Positions 34,044 to 45,192 of a stretch of DNA of 64,000 nt are shown here, piece after piece. This DNA is from Erinaceus europaeus (Eukaryota; Chordata; Mammalia; Eulipotyphla; Erinaceidae), in contig NC_080166.1 in NCBI RefSeq assembly GCF_950295315.1, positions 100,986,999-101,050,998 on the forward strand. Reading direction: 5' to 3'. The translations under genes and the position numbers were made by a program. The first letter of the stretch is position 1; each line of letters starts with the position of its first letter. The notes below the pieces were generated by a model, which saw nothing but the letters and a program-made list of their open reading frames with translations, made no database searches and was not told where the DNA came from.

Positions 34044-34290
34044 GAAAGTCGAGCGGTGGTGCAGCAGTTAAGCGCACATGGTGCTAAGCGCAAGGACGGG
34101 TATAAGAATACCAGTTCCAGCCCTGGCTCCCCAGGGGAGTCACTTCACAAGCGGTGAAGCAGGTCTGCAGGTGTTTGTCTTTCTCTCCCTCTCTGTCATG
34201 CTCTCCTCTCTCCATTTCTCTCTTTCCTATCCAACAGCGACGACATCAATAACCACGACAAGGGCAACAAACGGGAAAATAAATTTAAAA
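34044..34290 (+). mobile_element. SINE-A
   Basis: 'cgagcggtggtgcagcagtt' head, 'ctccccaggggagtcacttc', CT body, 'gggcaacaaacgggaaaata' tail. Followed by 'ccagatgctc', a near copy of the L1 target duplication. Confidence 0.9.
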
Positions 34291-34494
34291 AACACCAGAT
34301 GCTCATCTCCTAGTGGAATACAAGTATAAGGGGTAAAATGAACAATCGCACTGCATGTTGATAATGCGTGTTTTAAGAAATTACAGACTGTAATGGTGGA
34401 TGATGAGAGGTGTTTATCTATCCCATACTTCATAGTGACCCTGAGCTAATAATTAAAATTATCAGAATTTTCACTTTCTAAAACATTCTTTTAA

Positions 34495-34672
34495 AATTTA
34501 TTTATTTATTTGTTTGTTTGTTTATTTATTGAATAGAGACAGAGGGAAATTGAGATGTAAAAGGGGGATAGAAAGGGAGAGAAAGACACTTGCAGCACTG
34601 CTTCACTGCTCATGAAGCTGTCTGCAGATGAGTACTAGGGGGACCTGAACCTAGGTCTTAATTTCTAAAAAG
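34495..34672 (-). mobile_element. SINE-B, antisense
   Basis: 'tatttatttgtttgtttgtt', 'gaatagagacagagggaaat', 'gcagcactgcttcactgctc' and 'gacctgaacctaggtctta'. Confidence 0.7.
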
Positions 34673-35150
34673 ATTTAAATTCAGTTTTATATTTCAATTA
34701 GCACATGTATGTCAACATTGACATATCCTTCCTCCTGTTAATACCTGTGCTCAAAGAAGTGCACCTCCATTCATCCCCTGATTTTTGTTTTCTTCATTGA
34801 AAATTTTAGAAGGTAACTTGTACTTTATAAAGTTGCCATGAACCATAAATGATGCAGTGTAAGCACTAATATGTTTCATTTCTTTCCCATCTTTGAGAAA
34901 TATATAATGGACTATTTTTTAAAAAATATCCAATGTGTTTCAATTTCATACATCACTGCACTTTGTGGTATACAATGGGTGACCTCAGTAAAAATTTATT
35001 ACATTGTGACAGACAATTTAAACTGGAGACTATATGCTTTTTTTCAGTGCCTTTTGAGGCAAATTATTTGTACATTAAGCAGTATATTTTGACAAGTGAA
35101 AACTTCTGCTGTATTTCTTATATTATTATTATTTTTTGTAATCATTAGGG
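34673..35150. other. Unique AT-rich DNA
   Basis: No recognised gene. Open frames around 34871-35148 overlap each other and lack support. Confidence 0.4.
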
Positions 35151-35154
35151 CTTC

Positions 35155-35300
35155 ACCAGTCTGGGCTGACTTTTTCAGAAGAGGAATAAAAAGATACCAC
35201 TACACTGAAGCTCCCCCAGTGATGTGGAGACCAGCCTGAATGCAAGTTGTGCATATGGCAAGGCAGACACCTTCCCAGGTGAGTTATCTTGTTGATGCTG
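35155..35300 (-). mobile_element. SINE-G, antisense
   Basis: 'taccactacactgaagctcc', 'gtgatgtggagaccagcctg' and 'catatggcaaggcagacacc' in reversed SINE order. Confidence 0.6.
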
Positions 35301-35579
35301 TTTTCTATTTTTCCAAATGATCAAATCAGCTTTAATAAGATAAACATATATCAGTAGTCAATTTTCAACATTTGAAATTGAAGCAATGAAATTAACTTCT
35401 TTTTCAATAAAGTAAACATATATTTTCCAAGTATAATTTGTAGTCAGAATAAGGGATATGCTTTATGAATTAATTTAATAATTATCCTGATTTTATTTTA
35501 ATAAAATATCATAGACTGAACCCAAGGTCTTATGCATGTGCAATATTGTTAAGCTGCTTCTGCAAAGTATTATTATTCT

Positions 35580-35770
35580 GTTTAAAGAGAGAACAGGAGA
35601 AATAGAGAAGGGGTTGGAGGATAGAGCAAGACAGAAAGAGAATAAAGCACCATTCCACTATCCAGGAACCTCCACTAGTATCATATTTGTGTTCTCATGT
35701 GGTGCTCAAAATTGAACTCAGGGCCTGATGTGTAGTAAGGCATGTGATCTATGGATGAAATGCCACTTTC
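35580..35770 (-). mobile_element. SINE-G, antisense
   Basis: Purine tract, 'caccattccactatccagga', 'ctcaaaattgaactcagg' and 'catgtgatctatggatgaaa'. Confidence 0.6.
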
Positions 35771-36109
35771 TATCACCTTATTTTTCTTTCATGTCTTATT
35801 CAGATGTTTCATACTGTTTCTGCTATACAGTTTGGGGGTAACTTAAATGTCTTAGGATAATCATCCCTGTCTTCAATGTGTTAGAATACATATTGAAATT
35901 AACCATCTCCCCAGACAATACCTTTAGCCCATCAGCATGTTAGCTGTTGGGCTCAGGCAAAAATTAATAAAGTCATAGGTCCCTTAGATTATACCAAATA
36001 TAGACCTCCTAGTTTTTGTTTTTTTTCTAAATGGATAACCAACAAGTCTCATTTACTATATTCTTACCATTATCTTCCAGGTTATTGAACAATTTATTTT
36101 GCTTTATAT

Positions 36110-36354
36110 CTTTTTTATCGTTGTGGTTATTATTATTGTTGCCATTGTTGTTGGATAGGAAAGAGAAAAATGGAGAGAGGAGAGAAGACAGAGAGGAGGA
36201 GAGAAAGACACCTGCAGACCTGCTTCACCATTTGTGAAGGGACCCTCTGGCCCCGCAGGTTCCACGGGGGTGGGGGGGACTCAAACCGGGATCCTTATGC
36301 CCTTCCTTGTGCTTTGCACCATGGGTGCTTAACCTACTGTCTACCCGACCCCCC
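36110..36354 (-). mobile_element. SINE-A, antisense
   Basis: 'tggttattattattgttgcc', 'gagaaaaatggagagaggag', reversed box B and head 'ctacccgacccccc'. Flanked by 'tgctttatat' and 'tgcttcatat'. Confidence 0.85.
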
Positions 36355-36600
36355 TGCTTCATATATTAATGCTTTTCAGCCAAGTTACAGTTACTAGCAT
36401 GATGTCAACCTGACTTCCCTGGGCAGGCGACTTCACCAATGTGTCCTAGAACCTCATCTCTCCAGAGTTCTGCCCCACTAGGGGAAGACAGAGACAGGCT
36501 GGGAGTATGGATAGACCTTTCAATGCCCATGTGCAGCAGAGAAGCAATTACAGAAGCCAGACCTTCCACTGTCTGTACCCCATAAAGATCTTTAGTCCAT

Positions 36601-36999
36601 GCTCAACAATTTGTTTGGCTTTGTATGTTAACTCTCTTTTCAATCACCAGGTTCCAGATGCCACCAGGATGCTGGCCAGGCTTGCCTGGATTGAAGACCC
36701 CACCAATGTGTCCTGGAGCTCAGCTTCCCCAGAGACCCAACCTACTAGGGAAAGAGAGAGGCAGACTGGGAGTATGGACCGACCAGTCAACGCCCATGTT
36801 CAGCGGGGAAGCAATTACGGAAGCCAGACCTTCTACCTTCTGCAACCCTCAATGACCCTGGGTCCATGCTCCCAGAGGGCTAGAAAGCTATCAGGGGCGG
36901 GGGTGGGTTATGGAGATTGGGTGGTGGGAATTGTGTGGAGTTGTACCCCTCCTACCTTATGGTTTTGTTAATTAATCCTTTCTTAAATAAATAATAAAA
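36601..36999 (+). mobile_element. L1-type 3' module 'B', 399-bp insertion
   Basis: A 5'-truncated copy ending 'tttcttaaataaataataaa', flanked by 17-bp repeats 'aaagatctttagtccat' (36584-36600) and the one-mismatch copy at 37000-37016. Proves the module is mobilised as the 3' end of a retroposon. Open frames inside are not genes. Confidence 0.9.
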
Positions 37000-37150
37000 A
37001 AAGATCTTTAGCCCATAGTCCCAGAGGGATAAAGAATAGGAAAGCTATCAGGGGAGGGGATGGGATACAGAACTCTGGTGGTGGGAATTGTATGGAACTG
37101 TGTACCTCTCTAATCCTTCAATCTTGTCAATCATTACTACTTAAAAAAAA

Positions 37151-37655
37151 TTACCTGTGAATGTGAATTTTTTATACAAATCCCTTGAGTTTTAATTTTT
37201 ATGGGGTCTGACATTTACACATGAACAATTTTAGTATCCTAAAACTGGCATTTTTCCCCAGATGGAGAGACAGAGGAAGAGAAACAAAGAGAAGAGATAC
37301 CACAATATCAGAACTCCTTTTTTATTCCCCTGTGGGTTGAACCTGAAACATGATGAAGTAGATAGCCATATCCTCATGATGTGATTCTCTTCCTCCCCAA
37401 ATTCACAAAAATATCTTGTCTATCATCTGAATCTACCATATTTTGGAAATAAAAATCAATATAAAGTGGAATTATTGGAAAAATAATTTATTATGTCAGC
37501 TAAGGACTATTTGCTAGTACAGTATTACCCCAATCTGAAATAAGAAGCAAGCTTTGAATATTCTCAGAAAATGTGCCAACTCAGAAAGATGGATGAAGAA
37601 TGCTTATTTGAAGAGAGGAAGGGTATCTTGTGTCATTTGATAATCCTGACCTTCT
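37151..37655. other. Unique AT-rich DNA
   Basis: A patch at 37250-37390 ('gatggagagacagaggaaga', 'gtgggttgaacctgaaaca') may be an old antisense SINE. The rest is unassigned. Confidence 0.35.
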
Positions 37656-37659
37656 TTTA

Positions 37660-37868
37660 TGATTTATTTATTCATTAGCTTTTATTTTTCTTATTGGTGC
37701 CAGAGCTTCATCATTTCAGACCAGCTTCAAACAGAGAGAAAAAGGAAAAGACCAGATTCAAATTTGAGGGTTAAACATGTGGGATTGAACCGGGGGACAG
37801 ATGAATCTGGGTCTCATGCATGCCAAAGCAGATACACTATACAAGTAACCTATTTTGTCAGCCCCCAT
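37660..37868 (-). mobile_element. SINE-G, antisense
   Basis: 'gccagagcttcatcatttca', 'gggattgaaccgggggacag' and 'caagtaacctattttgtcag' in reversed order. Confidence 0.6.
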
Positions 37869-38026
37869 TTGGAATATTTAACTGGATGGGGAAGTTTTAA
37901 TAATACCACTTGCTTAGGTTTAAGATGAGGCAAAACAAACACTCCATAATTTATTAGGTCACTGAATATTTATCCCTGTGATAGACAACTTTTTGGACAT
38001 TTGTCAAAGAAAAAAAAACTATTTTT

Positions 38027-38270
38027 GTATTTATTTTTTCCCTTTTGTTGCCCTTTTTTTTCTTGTAGTTATTATTGTTGTTATTGATGCCATTGTTGTT
38101 GGATAGGACAGAGAGAAATAGAGAGAGGAGGGGAAGACAGAGAGGGGAAGAGAAAGGCACCTTCAGACCTGCTTCACCACCTGTGAAGTGACTCCCCTGG
38201 GATCCCGATGCCGGTCCTTGCACTTAGAGCCACATGCACTTAACCCACTGTGCTACCACCCGACTCCCTG
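38027..38270 (-). mobile_element. SINE-A, antisense
   Basis: Complete apart from a deletion across box B. Flanked by 'aaaactattttt' at 38015-38026 and 'aaaacctattttt' at 38303-38315. The right repeat has been pushed away by a CAAAA expansion. Confidence 0.9.
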
Positions 38271-38271
<1 letters not shown>

Positions 38272-38301
<30 letters not shown>

Positions 38302-38308
38302 CAAAACC
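38272..38308. repeat. (CAAAA)n microsatellite
   Basis: Seven units between the SINE-A head and its right target duplication. Confidence 0.95.
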
Positions 38309-38329
38309 TATTTTTATAGCACAATCTCC

Positions 38330-39470
38330 AAACAGGAGAGAAAAAATTCAGCTGATGAAAATGCTATGTATGTATCAAAGACAGGCTATATACATAGGCT
38401 GTCTTTAATATGTTGTCTTTCCCAAAAGCCTATACCAGGGAGAACAGAAGCAACCAGTAGCACAGCTATATACAAGATGCTGGGTATTATACCCCAAACC
38501 CTATCAAAGGGACTTTCCAAAGTTAACCCTATCACCAAATAATGTGATGATAACAATAACTATCCATTGTCTTCTTGAACCGTAAGACAACAGGAACCTC
38601 ACATTTCCACTATAGAGCCTATATTTCCCCCAGTCCTGGAACCTTAGGGTGGGGCCCACTTTTCTGCATGCTGCTCTCAATTCAAATCAAATAATATTGC
38701 ATCTGCGGATCGCAACCTAATCAACGCAATGAGTGCCACCCCAGCATGCTTCACTTCAGACTGTGACCAGAGACTTCCAGTGTGGAATGACAACCCTTCA
38801 GCTTCATCACTCGGGCGAGACCTTTACTTTCATAGTATTCTCTAATTCCATTCTAGGTGTTCCACTCCCCAATAAAGTCCCCAAACCTAGATATAGTCCA
38901 GGTCCCCTGAGATAGAGCATAGGTTCACCCATGCCCATAAACTAAGGGAAAAATATATACCTGAAAGCAGAAGTACACTAGAGTTTGCAGTTAGTACTCC
39001 CCAACACTTCATCTGCACTATTCCAGTCTTTAGGTCCATGATTGTTCAACAGTTTGTTTGGCTTTGTATGTTAACTCTCTTTTCAGCCACCAGGTTCCAG
39101 ATGCCAGCGAGATGCTGACCAGACTTCCCTGGACAGAGGACCCCATCAATGTGTACTGGAGCTCCACTTCCTCAGAGCCCCACCCTACTAGGGAAAGAAG
39201 AGACAGACTGGGAGTATGGATTGACCAGTCAACGCCCATGTTCAGAGGGGAAGGAATTACAGAAGCCAGACCTTCCACCCTCTGCAACCCACAATGACCC
39301 TGGATCCATACTCCCTGAGAGATAGAGAATGGGAAGGCTATCAGGGGAGGGGATGGGATATGGAGATCGAGTTATGGGAATTGTGCAGAATTGTACCCCT
39401 CTTATTCTATGGTTTTGTTAATGTCTCCTTTCTTAAATAAAAAAAAAAAGAAACTGCAAAAAAAAAAAAA
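38330..39470 (+). mobile_element. L1-type 3' module 'B', 1.1-kb copy
   Basis: Longer copy showing the upstream part: 'cagtagcacagctatataca', 'ataactatccattgtcttc', 'cacttcagactgtgacc', 'gaaagcagaagtacactaga', ending 'tttcttaaataaaaaaaa'. No open frame of significance. Confidence 0.8.
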
Positions 39471-40005
39471 AAGGAAATGCTATATATGAAACTTAATATG
39501 ATGGTTTACAAACATTTTGTGTCATATGTGTTTTACCTTACATGCCATATATTTACACATGAATTATGAACTATGCATACATTATTAAGTTCACGTAACA
39601 TACTTTATATCATATAATATGCTATATGTTACAAATTATACACTAGGTACATATACAAGCATTTAATTTCACTTAAATATCACAACAATATTGAGTTAGG
39701 AACAATTATTATTGTTCAGATCTTACAAGGATTGGAACTAGTTGAAATTAGTCAATTTTCTTTCCTACTCTAAAGAAAGCCTAGACTGAAAATTTGGAGC
39801 TATACCATATTCAAATCTGAAATATTATTAGGTCTCCCCACACATTTCTCTGGTGTAGGTTAGGGTATAGCAATTTCAAGATGCTAGTGACTTTCCAGTA
39901 ACACTAGCAAGGTAACTTCAGTTCTACCCAATGCACCTAATTTTCTGCCGCTTGGAGGCGCTGTTGCCTTAGCAGAATGCATTCTCCGGCTTTGAGTATG
40001 GCTTC
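39471..40005. other. Unique DNA downstream of the candidate minus-strand terminal exon
   Basis: If the exon call at 40006-40220 is right, this would be 3' UTR on the minus strand. No clear AATAAA is seen on that strand. Confidence 0.3.
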
Positions 40006-40220
40006 TCAAAAGCATGGAGAGCTAGGACTGAGACTAAAACCACAGTTTGTAAGATTTTCAAATAACACAGCTGAATCATTGAATTTTGTGATCTGAAGCA
40101 TGACCTTAAGGATTGGAGTCACAGTTTCTAATTGTTTATTAATTAAGAGAAGGCCAAACGATTCCAATTTCTTTAAATTACGTTTCATTCCAGATAGGTG
40201 TAGTATAGGAGGACTGGAGT
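40006..40220 (-). CDS. Candidate exon 3 (terminal) of an unrecognised minus-strand gene
   Basis: A 215-bp open segment, 2 nt + 70 codons + TGA (40006-40008). The acceptor on the minus strand is pyrimidine-rich, 'taaatccctgttacag', with AG at 40221-40222. The 2-nt leading phase fits the 1-nt trailing phase of the candidate exon at 52561. The peptide contains 'GMKRNLKKLESFGLLLINKQ' and 'ITKFNDSAVLFENL', with no low complexity and no similarity to the SINE or L1 translations around it. I do not recognise the protein. Against it: no poly(A) signal downstream, a 12.3-kb intron is required, and 70 codons can be open by chance. Confidence 0.3.
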
Positions 40221-40823
40221 CTGTAACAGGGATTTAAGACTGAGTTTTGCATGTGCTAGACCTTGCCTCTGACTTACAGTCCCGGAATCCCAGGAGGACT
40301 CTGCTGCTAAGACAAAGCAAAGTGTATACACAGACCAAACAATAAATCAACCAGAAGTGTAAGCTTAATTGTAGAAGCAAAACATAAAGGTGAAGAAACC
40401 ACATACCACCAGGGAGTTGAAGGGAGAATGTGGGGTTGAATCTACTGAGCAGGCTGAGACAATTAAAAGTGGAGGACATTTTTCTACCTGGCTACAAATA
40501 GGGAGGTAAGAGTTGAGTGAGCTATTCTAGTCAAGAATGAATTAGTATTTTTCTGTTACTTATATACTAACTATATAATATAAAAATATTACTTGTTCTT
40601 TATGTTGAATCATCTTCAAAATAATGTCTAGTTAGAAATCCATATTAGACCAAGATGCCCTATTGTTTGCATTTAAATGTTTTCCTATTAAAATTAATGC
40701 AGAATATTCACTGAAATCTATAAAATACTAGAATAATCTTCTGTTTCTGACATATCACCATGTACCTGGGAGACCCTGAGTAAACCAATTTATCCTATGA
40801 AACTTTTTTCAAAATATTCTTTT

Positions 40824-41036
40824 ATAATTTTTTTTTTTTTTACTTTCTGTCATTTAAAATGCTACAGTGTTGTTTGATAGAACAGCGAGAAATTAAGAGG
40901 GGAAGGGTATAGGGAGGGAGAAAAAAACACAGACCCTACAACACTACTTCACTGCTCACAAAACTTCCTCCCTGCATGTGGGGAGCAGGGAGGGGTTTGA
41001 AGCTGGACCTTGGGTAGACACTTACCCAACCCTCAT
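40824..41036 (-). mobile_element. SINE-B, antisense (stack member 1)
   Basis: 'agaacagcgagaaattaaga', 'acactacttcactgctcaca' and 'gggtttgaagctggacct'. Bounded by 'ttcaaaatattctttt' at 40808-40823 and 41037-41052. Confidence 0.8.
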
Positions 41037-41052
41037 TTCAAAATATTCTTTT

Positions 41053-41318
41053 TAGGGGAGTCAGGTGGTAGCACAGTGGATTAAGCGCATGTGACACAAA
41101 ACTTAAGGACTGGTGTAAGGATCCTGGTTTGAGTCCCAGGCTCCCCACCTGCAGGGGAGTAGCTTCACAGGCAGGCAGTAAAGCAAGTCTGCAGCTGTCT
41201 ATTTTTCTCTCGCCGTGTCTGTCTTCCCCTTCTCTCTCCATTTCTCTCTGTCCTATCCAACAACTACAACAAGGACAACAAAAGGGAATAAATCAATAAA
41301 TATTTTTTAAAGTAATAA
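41053..41318 (+). mobile_element. SINE-A (stack member 2)
   Basis: 'ggggagtcaggtggtagcac' head, 'ggtttgagtcccaggctccc', body and 'aataaatcaataaat' tail. Bounded by the same 16-bp word at 41037-41052 and 41319-41334 (one mismatch). Confidence 0.9.
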
Positions 41319-41334
41319 TTCAAAATATTGTTTT

Positions 41335-41546
41335 TAAATGTTTACTTATTTATTTATTGCACATAGAGAAATTAAGAATGAAGGAGAAGACAGGGAAAGA
41401 GAAAGAAAAACACCTGCAGTACTGCTTCATCACTTATGAAGCTCCCCCCCAACCCCTCTGACAGGTGGGGACCAAGGGCTTGAACCCAGGTCCTTGAGCA
41501 TTGTAACATGAACACTCAACTAGGTATGCCATCACAGGGCTCCTAT
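41335..41546 (-). mobile_element. SINE-B, antisense (stack member 3)
   Basis: 'ttatttattgcacatagaga', 'cagtactgcttcatcactta', 'gcttgaacccaggtccttga'. Bounded by 41319-41334 and a diverged copy 'ttcaaaata' at 41547. Confidence 0.8.
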
Positions 41547-42335
41547 TTCAAAATAGTCTAACTATAAAATGAAGTCAAGTACCTCTTACATCCTTATAGC
41601 TTAAATTTTGTGGTTATAAAAGGTGAACATACCCTCAAAGTATATTTTTCAATAGACATGATATTGTATCTCCTCTAAATGAAGTAAAAGAGTATTCTCC
41701 TTAAACATTTGCTAAAATGATTTCTCGTAATTGGTTTTCTTTCTGCTGTAAGAATATGGCTTAACAACCATGATGTTTGATGAAAACTGAAGATTTTTTT
41801 AAGTCAAAAATAAATCAATTGGAGTGCTTACTCAGAACTGAAACAGCTGTGTTTTGATGTTTACAATAACAGATGTTAGATGTTTCTAGATGGAAACAAG
41901 GCTGTCAGTCTTCAATTTCCTCGAAAAAGAACTATATCATGGTGGGTATTTAAAAAATGGTTTTATCCATGATGTTAGTATTGAGATTCTACACTTTGCT
42001 TGAAATCCATATGTAATGTGGCTTTCATTTTTTTTATTTGGCTGTACATTTTTATTGAAAATATTTAAATGTTCTATTTGTTTATCTTTATTTCATATCC
42101 AACACAGGATAGCATGTTAATGATAATGTTCCTTGTAATGTTATGTGTAATGTATTACTTTGTAAAGGTATGATTGTAAACTTTTAAAATATTTGCAAAT
42201 AGAATGATGAGAATTAAAAATTGAAAGAGACCACACTTGAAGTAAGATTAAGAAATACTTCATGGGCATTTTTATATTCCAGTGTCAAAAGTCAAGACTC
42301 TCTTGTTCACTCTAAAGAAATGTATTTATTTTAGA
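41547..42335. other. Unique AT-rich DNA
   Basis: No recognised gene or repeat. Confidence 0.4.
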
Positions 42336-42339
42336 AGTA

Positions 42340-42530
42340 TCAGAGCTGACCAGATATTGATAGGCGCCTATACAACATTCCCACCACCAACTTAAATCTT
42401 CCACCATCATGCACTGGGGCATCAGCAGACTCCCAGTTCTCTCCCAACCTCTCTCCTTTAGAGTCCTTGACTATGCTGTAGTAGTTCACAGTCAGTCTAA
42501 ACTTCACCTTGCGTTTTCCTTTCTTTTCTT
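42340..42530 (-). mobile_element. L1 3' UTR, antisense, old
   Basis: 'cattcccaccaccaact', 'agtccttgactatgctgtag' and 'aacttcaccttgcgttttcc' are the reverse of the UTR type seen at 13.1 kb. Confidence 0.6.
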
Positions 42531-42674
42531 TTTAAGTTGATTTATTACTTAATGTATTTATTTATGAGAAAAGGGAGGGGTAAAGAACTTGTTTACATAG
42601 CAGCATAATTATATTATTTGTATATTTCAACTACTAATTCCTCAAACTATTCAACCCTAAGAAAGAATCATGTG

Positions 42675-42830
42675 GGGGCAGGCAGTGTGGTGCATCTATT
42701 GTAGCACACAGATTATAGTGCAGAAGGACCCAGGTCCTTACCTGAGGGAGGAAGTTTTATAAAAAGTTAAGCAGTATTGCAGGCATCTTTCTCCCCTCCT
42801 CCCCAACATCCATTCCCTCTCAGTTAATTT
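42675..42830 (+). mobile_element. SINE-B, diverged
   Basis: 'gggggcaggcagtgtggtgc', 'aggacccaggtccttacctg' and 'gttaagcagtattgcaggca'. Confidence 0.65.
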
Positions 42831-42831
42831 T

Positions 42832-43045
42832 CTTTTGTTTATTTATTTTGGATAGATAACAGAGAGAAGTTGATAGGGAAAGAAGAAGTAGAAATGGCGA
42901 GAGAGAGACATAGATAGAGAGAGAAAGAGAAAGAAAGACCTGTAATATTTCACCTTTCCGGAAGCTCCCCCTGAGGGCTTAAACTCTGGTTATTTCACAC
43001 TGTAATGTATGCACTCAACCAGGTGCACCACTACCTAGTTTCTCA
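42832..43045 (-). mobile_element. SINE-B, antisense
   Basis: 'tttatttattttggatagat', purine tract, 'gggcttaaactctgg' and 'cactcaaccaggtgcaccac'. Head to tail with the previous copy. Confidence 0.7.
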
Positions 43046-43400
43046 GAATCTTTTGTCTTGATCCAAAGTAAATAAATTAAACATTCCGGGCACACAAAAA
43101 AAAATCAAGCAAATACCCCTAAGAGCAATAGCTGACCAGACATACTTAACCTCCCCTGGTACACTCCCTTGCTTTTATAAAATATAAATACATTGCTTGA
43201 ATAAAGATATTTTACACAGAGAAGTTCTCAAATAGTCATCTACAATGCATCCTTGTTTCTTAAAAAAAGAGATACTTAATTGACAGATAAAAATTCTATT
43301 ACACTTAAATATATGATTCAAGGAATTTATATACAACTATATTGAAAAATGTTTCTAAGTTTATTAATGTTAACTATCACATCAATTAATTGCTTTATTT
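43046..43400. other. Unique AT-rich DNA
   Basis: No feature recognised. Confidence 0.4.
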
Positions 43401-43404
43401 TATT

Positions 43405-43727
43405 TTATTTTGCCTCCAGGATTATTGCTGGGGCTCAGTGCCTGCACTAGGAATCCACTGCTCCTGGAGGCCATTCCCCACCCCCCCATTTTTGTTGCCT
43501 TTGTTGTCATTATTGTTATTGTTATTGCTGTTATTGTTAGATAAGAGAAATCGAGAGAGGAGGGGAAGACAGAGATGGAGAGAGAAAGAGACATGCATAC
43601 CTGCTCTACCACTTCTGAGGCAACATCTCTTCAGGTGGGGAGCCGGGGGCTCAAACCAAATCCTTATGCAGGTCCTTAAGCTTTGTGCCATGTGTGCTTA
43701 ACACACTGTGCTACTGCCTGCTCCCCT
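43405..43727 (-). mobile_element. Composite SINE: SINE-A body plus SINE-D cassette, antisense
   Basis: The left part 'gcctccaggattattgctgg' to 'tgctcctggaggccatt' is the 70-bp cassette. The right part from 'tttttgttgcctttgttgtc' to 'ctactgcctgctcccc' is a normal antisense SINE-A. In SINE orientation the cassette is therefore 3' of a complete SINE-A body. Confidence 0.8.
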
Positions 43728-43754
43728 TGTTAATTATTTTTTAAAAATTCTACA

Positions 43755-43880
43755 CATAGGCACAGGAGACAGCACACTATTTATGGGAAAAAAAAACTTT
43801 CATGTCCTAGATAATGAAGTTCCAAGTTCAATCCCCAGCACCACCAGAAGCTAGAACAACAAAGTCTTTATAACACTCCT
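43755..43880 (+). mobile_element. SINE-E, diverged
   Basis: 'ggagacagcacactatttat', 'ttcatgtcctagataatga' and 'agttcaatccccagcaccac'. Confidence 0.55.
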
Positions 43881-44219
43881 ATAATGGAATGCAAAAGATA
43901 AGTGATAAAAGCAAAGTCAGGGAAGGTAAAGTGACTTCATGGCTAACTGTGAAAAATTCTATATTTGAAGCCAGTGGTAAATATTGTTGCAATACATGTG
44001 CACATCTGTTTATGTTTGCATTGTTTGTCTCATATTCTTTTCCTCATTTCTCTTTTTTTTTTAAAGTACCCACTACCCAAAGTTGGAAGAAAAATACTGT
44101 AGAAACCAGGGTATTGGAATCATCCTCCAACCTTTACTAGTCATAACTAGTAGGGAAGGTTTTACCTAATGTACCATTAAATTTTTGCTGCGAATTCTGA
44201 ATTATCAGCAATATAATAT

Positions 44220-44470
44220 TTGTGGAGTCCTGAGTGCCCAAGGATATAACTAAACTAGATTAGAAGGAAATTCAGAAGACTGATGTAGAAAGACTCCTGA
44301 AGATATTCACTTCCCTGATTCAGCTCAACCTCCACTTTACCCCTGCTCTTCTAGAGCCTGTGGGCCAATAAATCCCAGTTTGAACTTGAGCTAGTTTGCA
44401 TTGACTTTCTGTCATGTACCACTAGAGAACAGTGACTATTACAGGGGACTTATTATAGTAGTTGAAAAAC
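44220..44470 (+). mobile_element. LTR 3' end, ERVL/MaLR-like, old
   Basis: 'gtgggccaataaatcccagt', 'ttgaacttgagctagtttg' and 'ttctgtcatgtaccactaga' have the form of an old LTR end with a poly(A) signal. Assignment tentative. Confidence 0.35.
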
Positions 44471-45180
44471 ACTGATCAGGGCTCTGTAGTCTTTAAAGTT
44501 AATTTCATGGGTGTAAGAGGGAGAGGGAGAAGGGTTATCAGCTCCTAGGCACAGAAAATGGAGAAAGATTTAAATAGTTTAGAAAATAAAGAATATATGC
44601 AAAATTACTGTTGCATGAGAAAAGCTAGTCACACTTGCTATTATTAGAGAAAATTGCAGAAAATGGCAAAGGACCACTCTTTTCACAAGAATAAATCCAT
44701 ACCCAATGAATGAGCCAATGATTAGGTCAAATGGTTGGGTGAAGAAGATGCCAGAGTTATCATGTAGTTGTGCCAGTAGATGTCAAGTAATTGTACTTGG
44801 AAGTTCTTTTTTTCTGTCTGCCATATAATTATATTCCATTATAGTAATTGTACAAAATGATATTCATTATAGTGGAGAAATGAATCTCATATTTTGGTAC
44901 ATGATACTTGTACATTTGAATTTTTAAAAATCTATTGGAACTATGAATATACAAATATGAACCCAGGAATTTAGTCCTAGACCCAAATAGAATAAATGGG
45001 ATGATCATACTGATATGTCAACTCTGATACATTTAAACTATTCACCAAAATAGTTATGAGATTGGAACAAGTATCTTGAATCACACCTGTATGTTTAAGC
45101 ACATTAACTTTATATGGCATAATTTTGAATTCTCTCTAACATAAACCTTAACAAAATTGTTACCAGTTTGACAATTAAGA
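44471..45180. other. Unique AT-rich DNA
   Basis: No recognised element. Confidence 0.4.
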
Positions 45181-45192
45181 AACGATTTGGTG

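Larger units (their letters stand above)
35830..37150 (+). mobile_element. L1-type 3' module 'B', outer copy with two insertions
   Basis: Matches the long copy at 49.3-51.3 kb ('ccccagacaatacctttag', 'caggcaaaaattaataaagt'). Interrupted by a SINE-A (36110-36354) and by a younger module-B copy (36601-36999). It resumes at 37017 and ends 'cattactacttaaaaaaaa'. Non-coding. Confidence 0.75.

Noticed and set aside
40808..41562. Regularly spaced identical 16-bp words, superficially like a CRISPR array
   Set aside because: The spacers are SINEs of 210-265 bp in a mammalian genome, and the words are target-site duplications.
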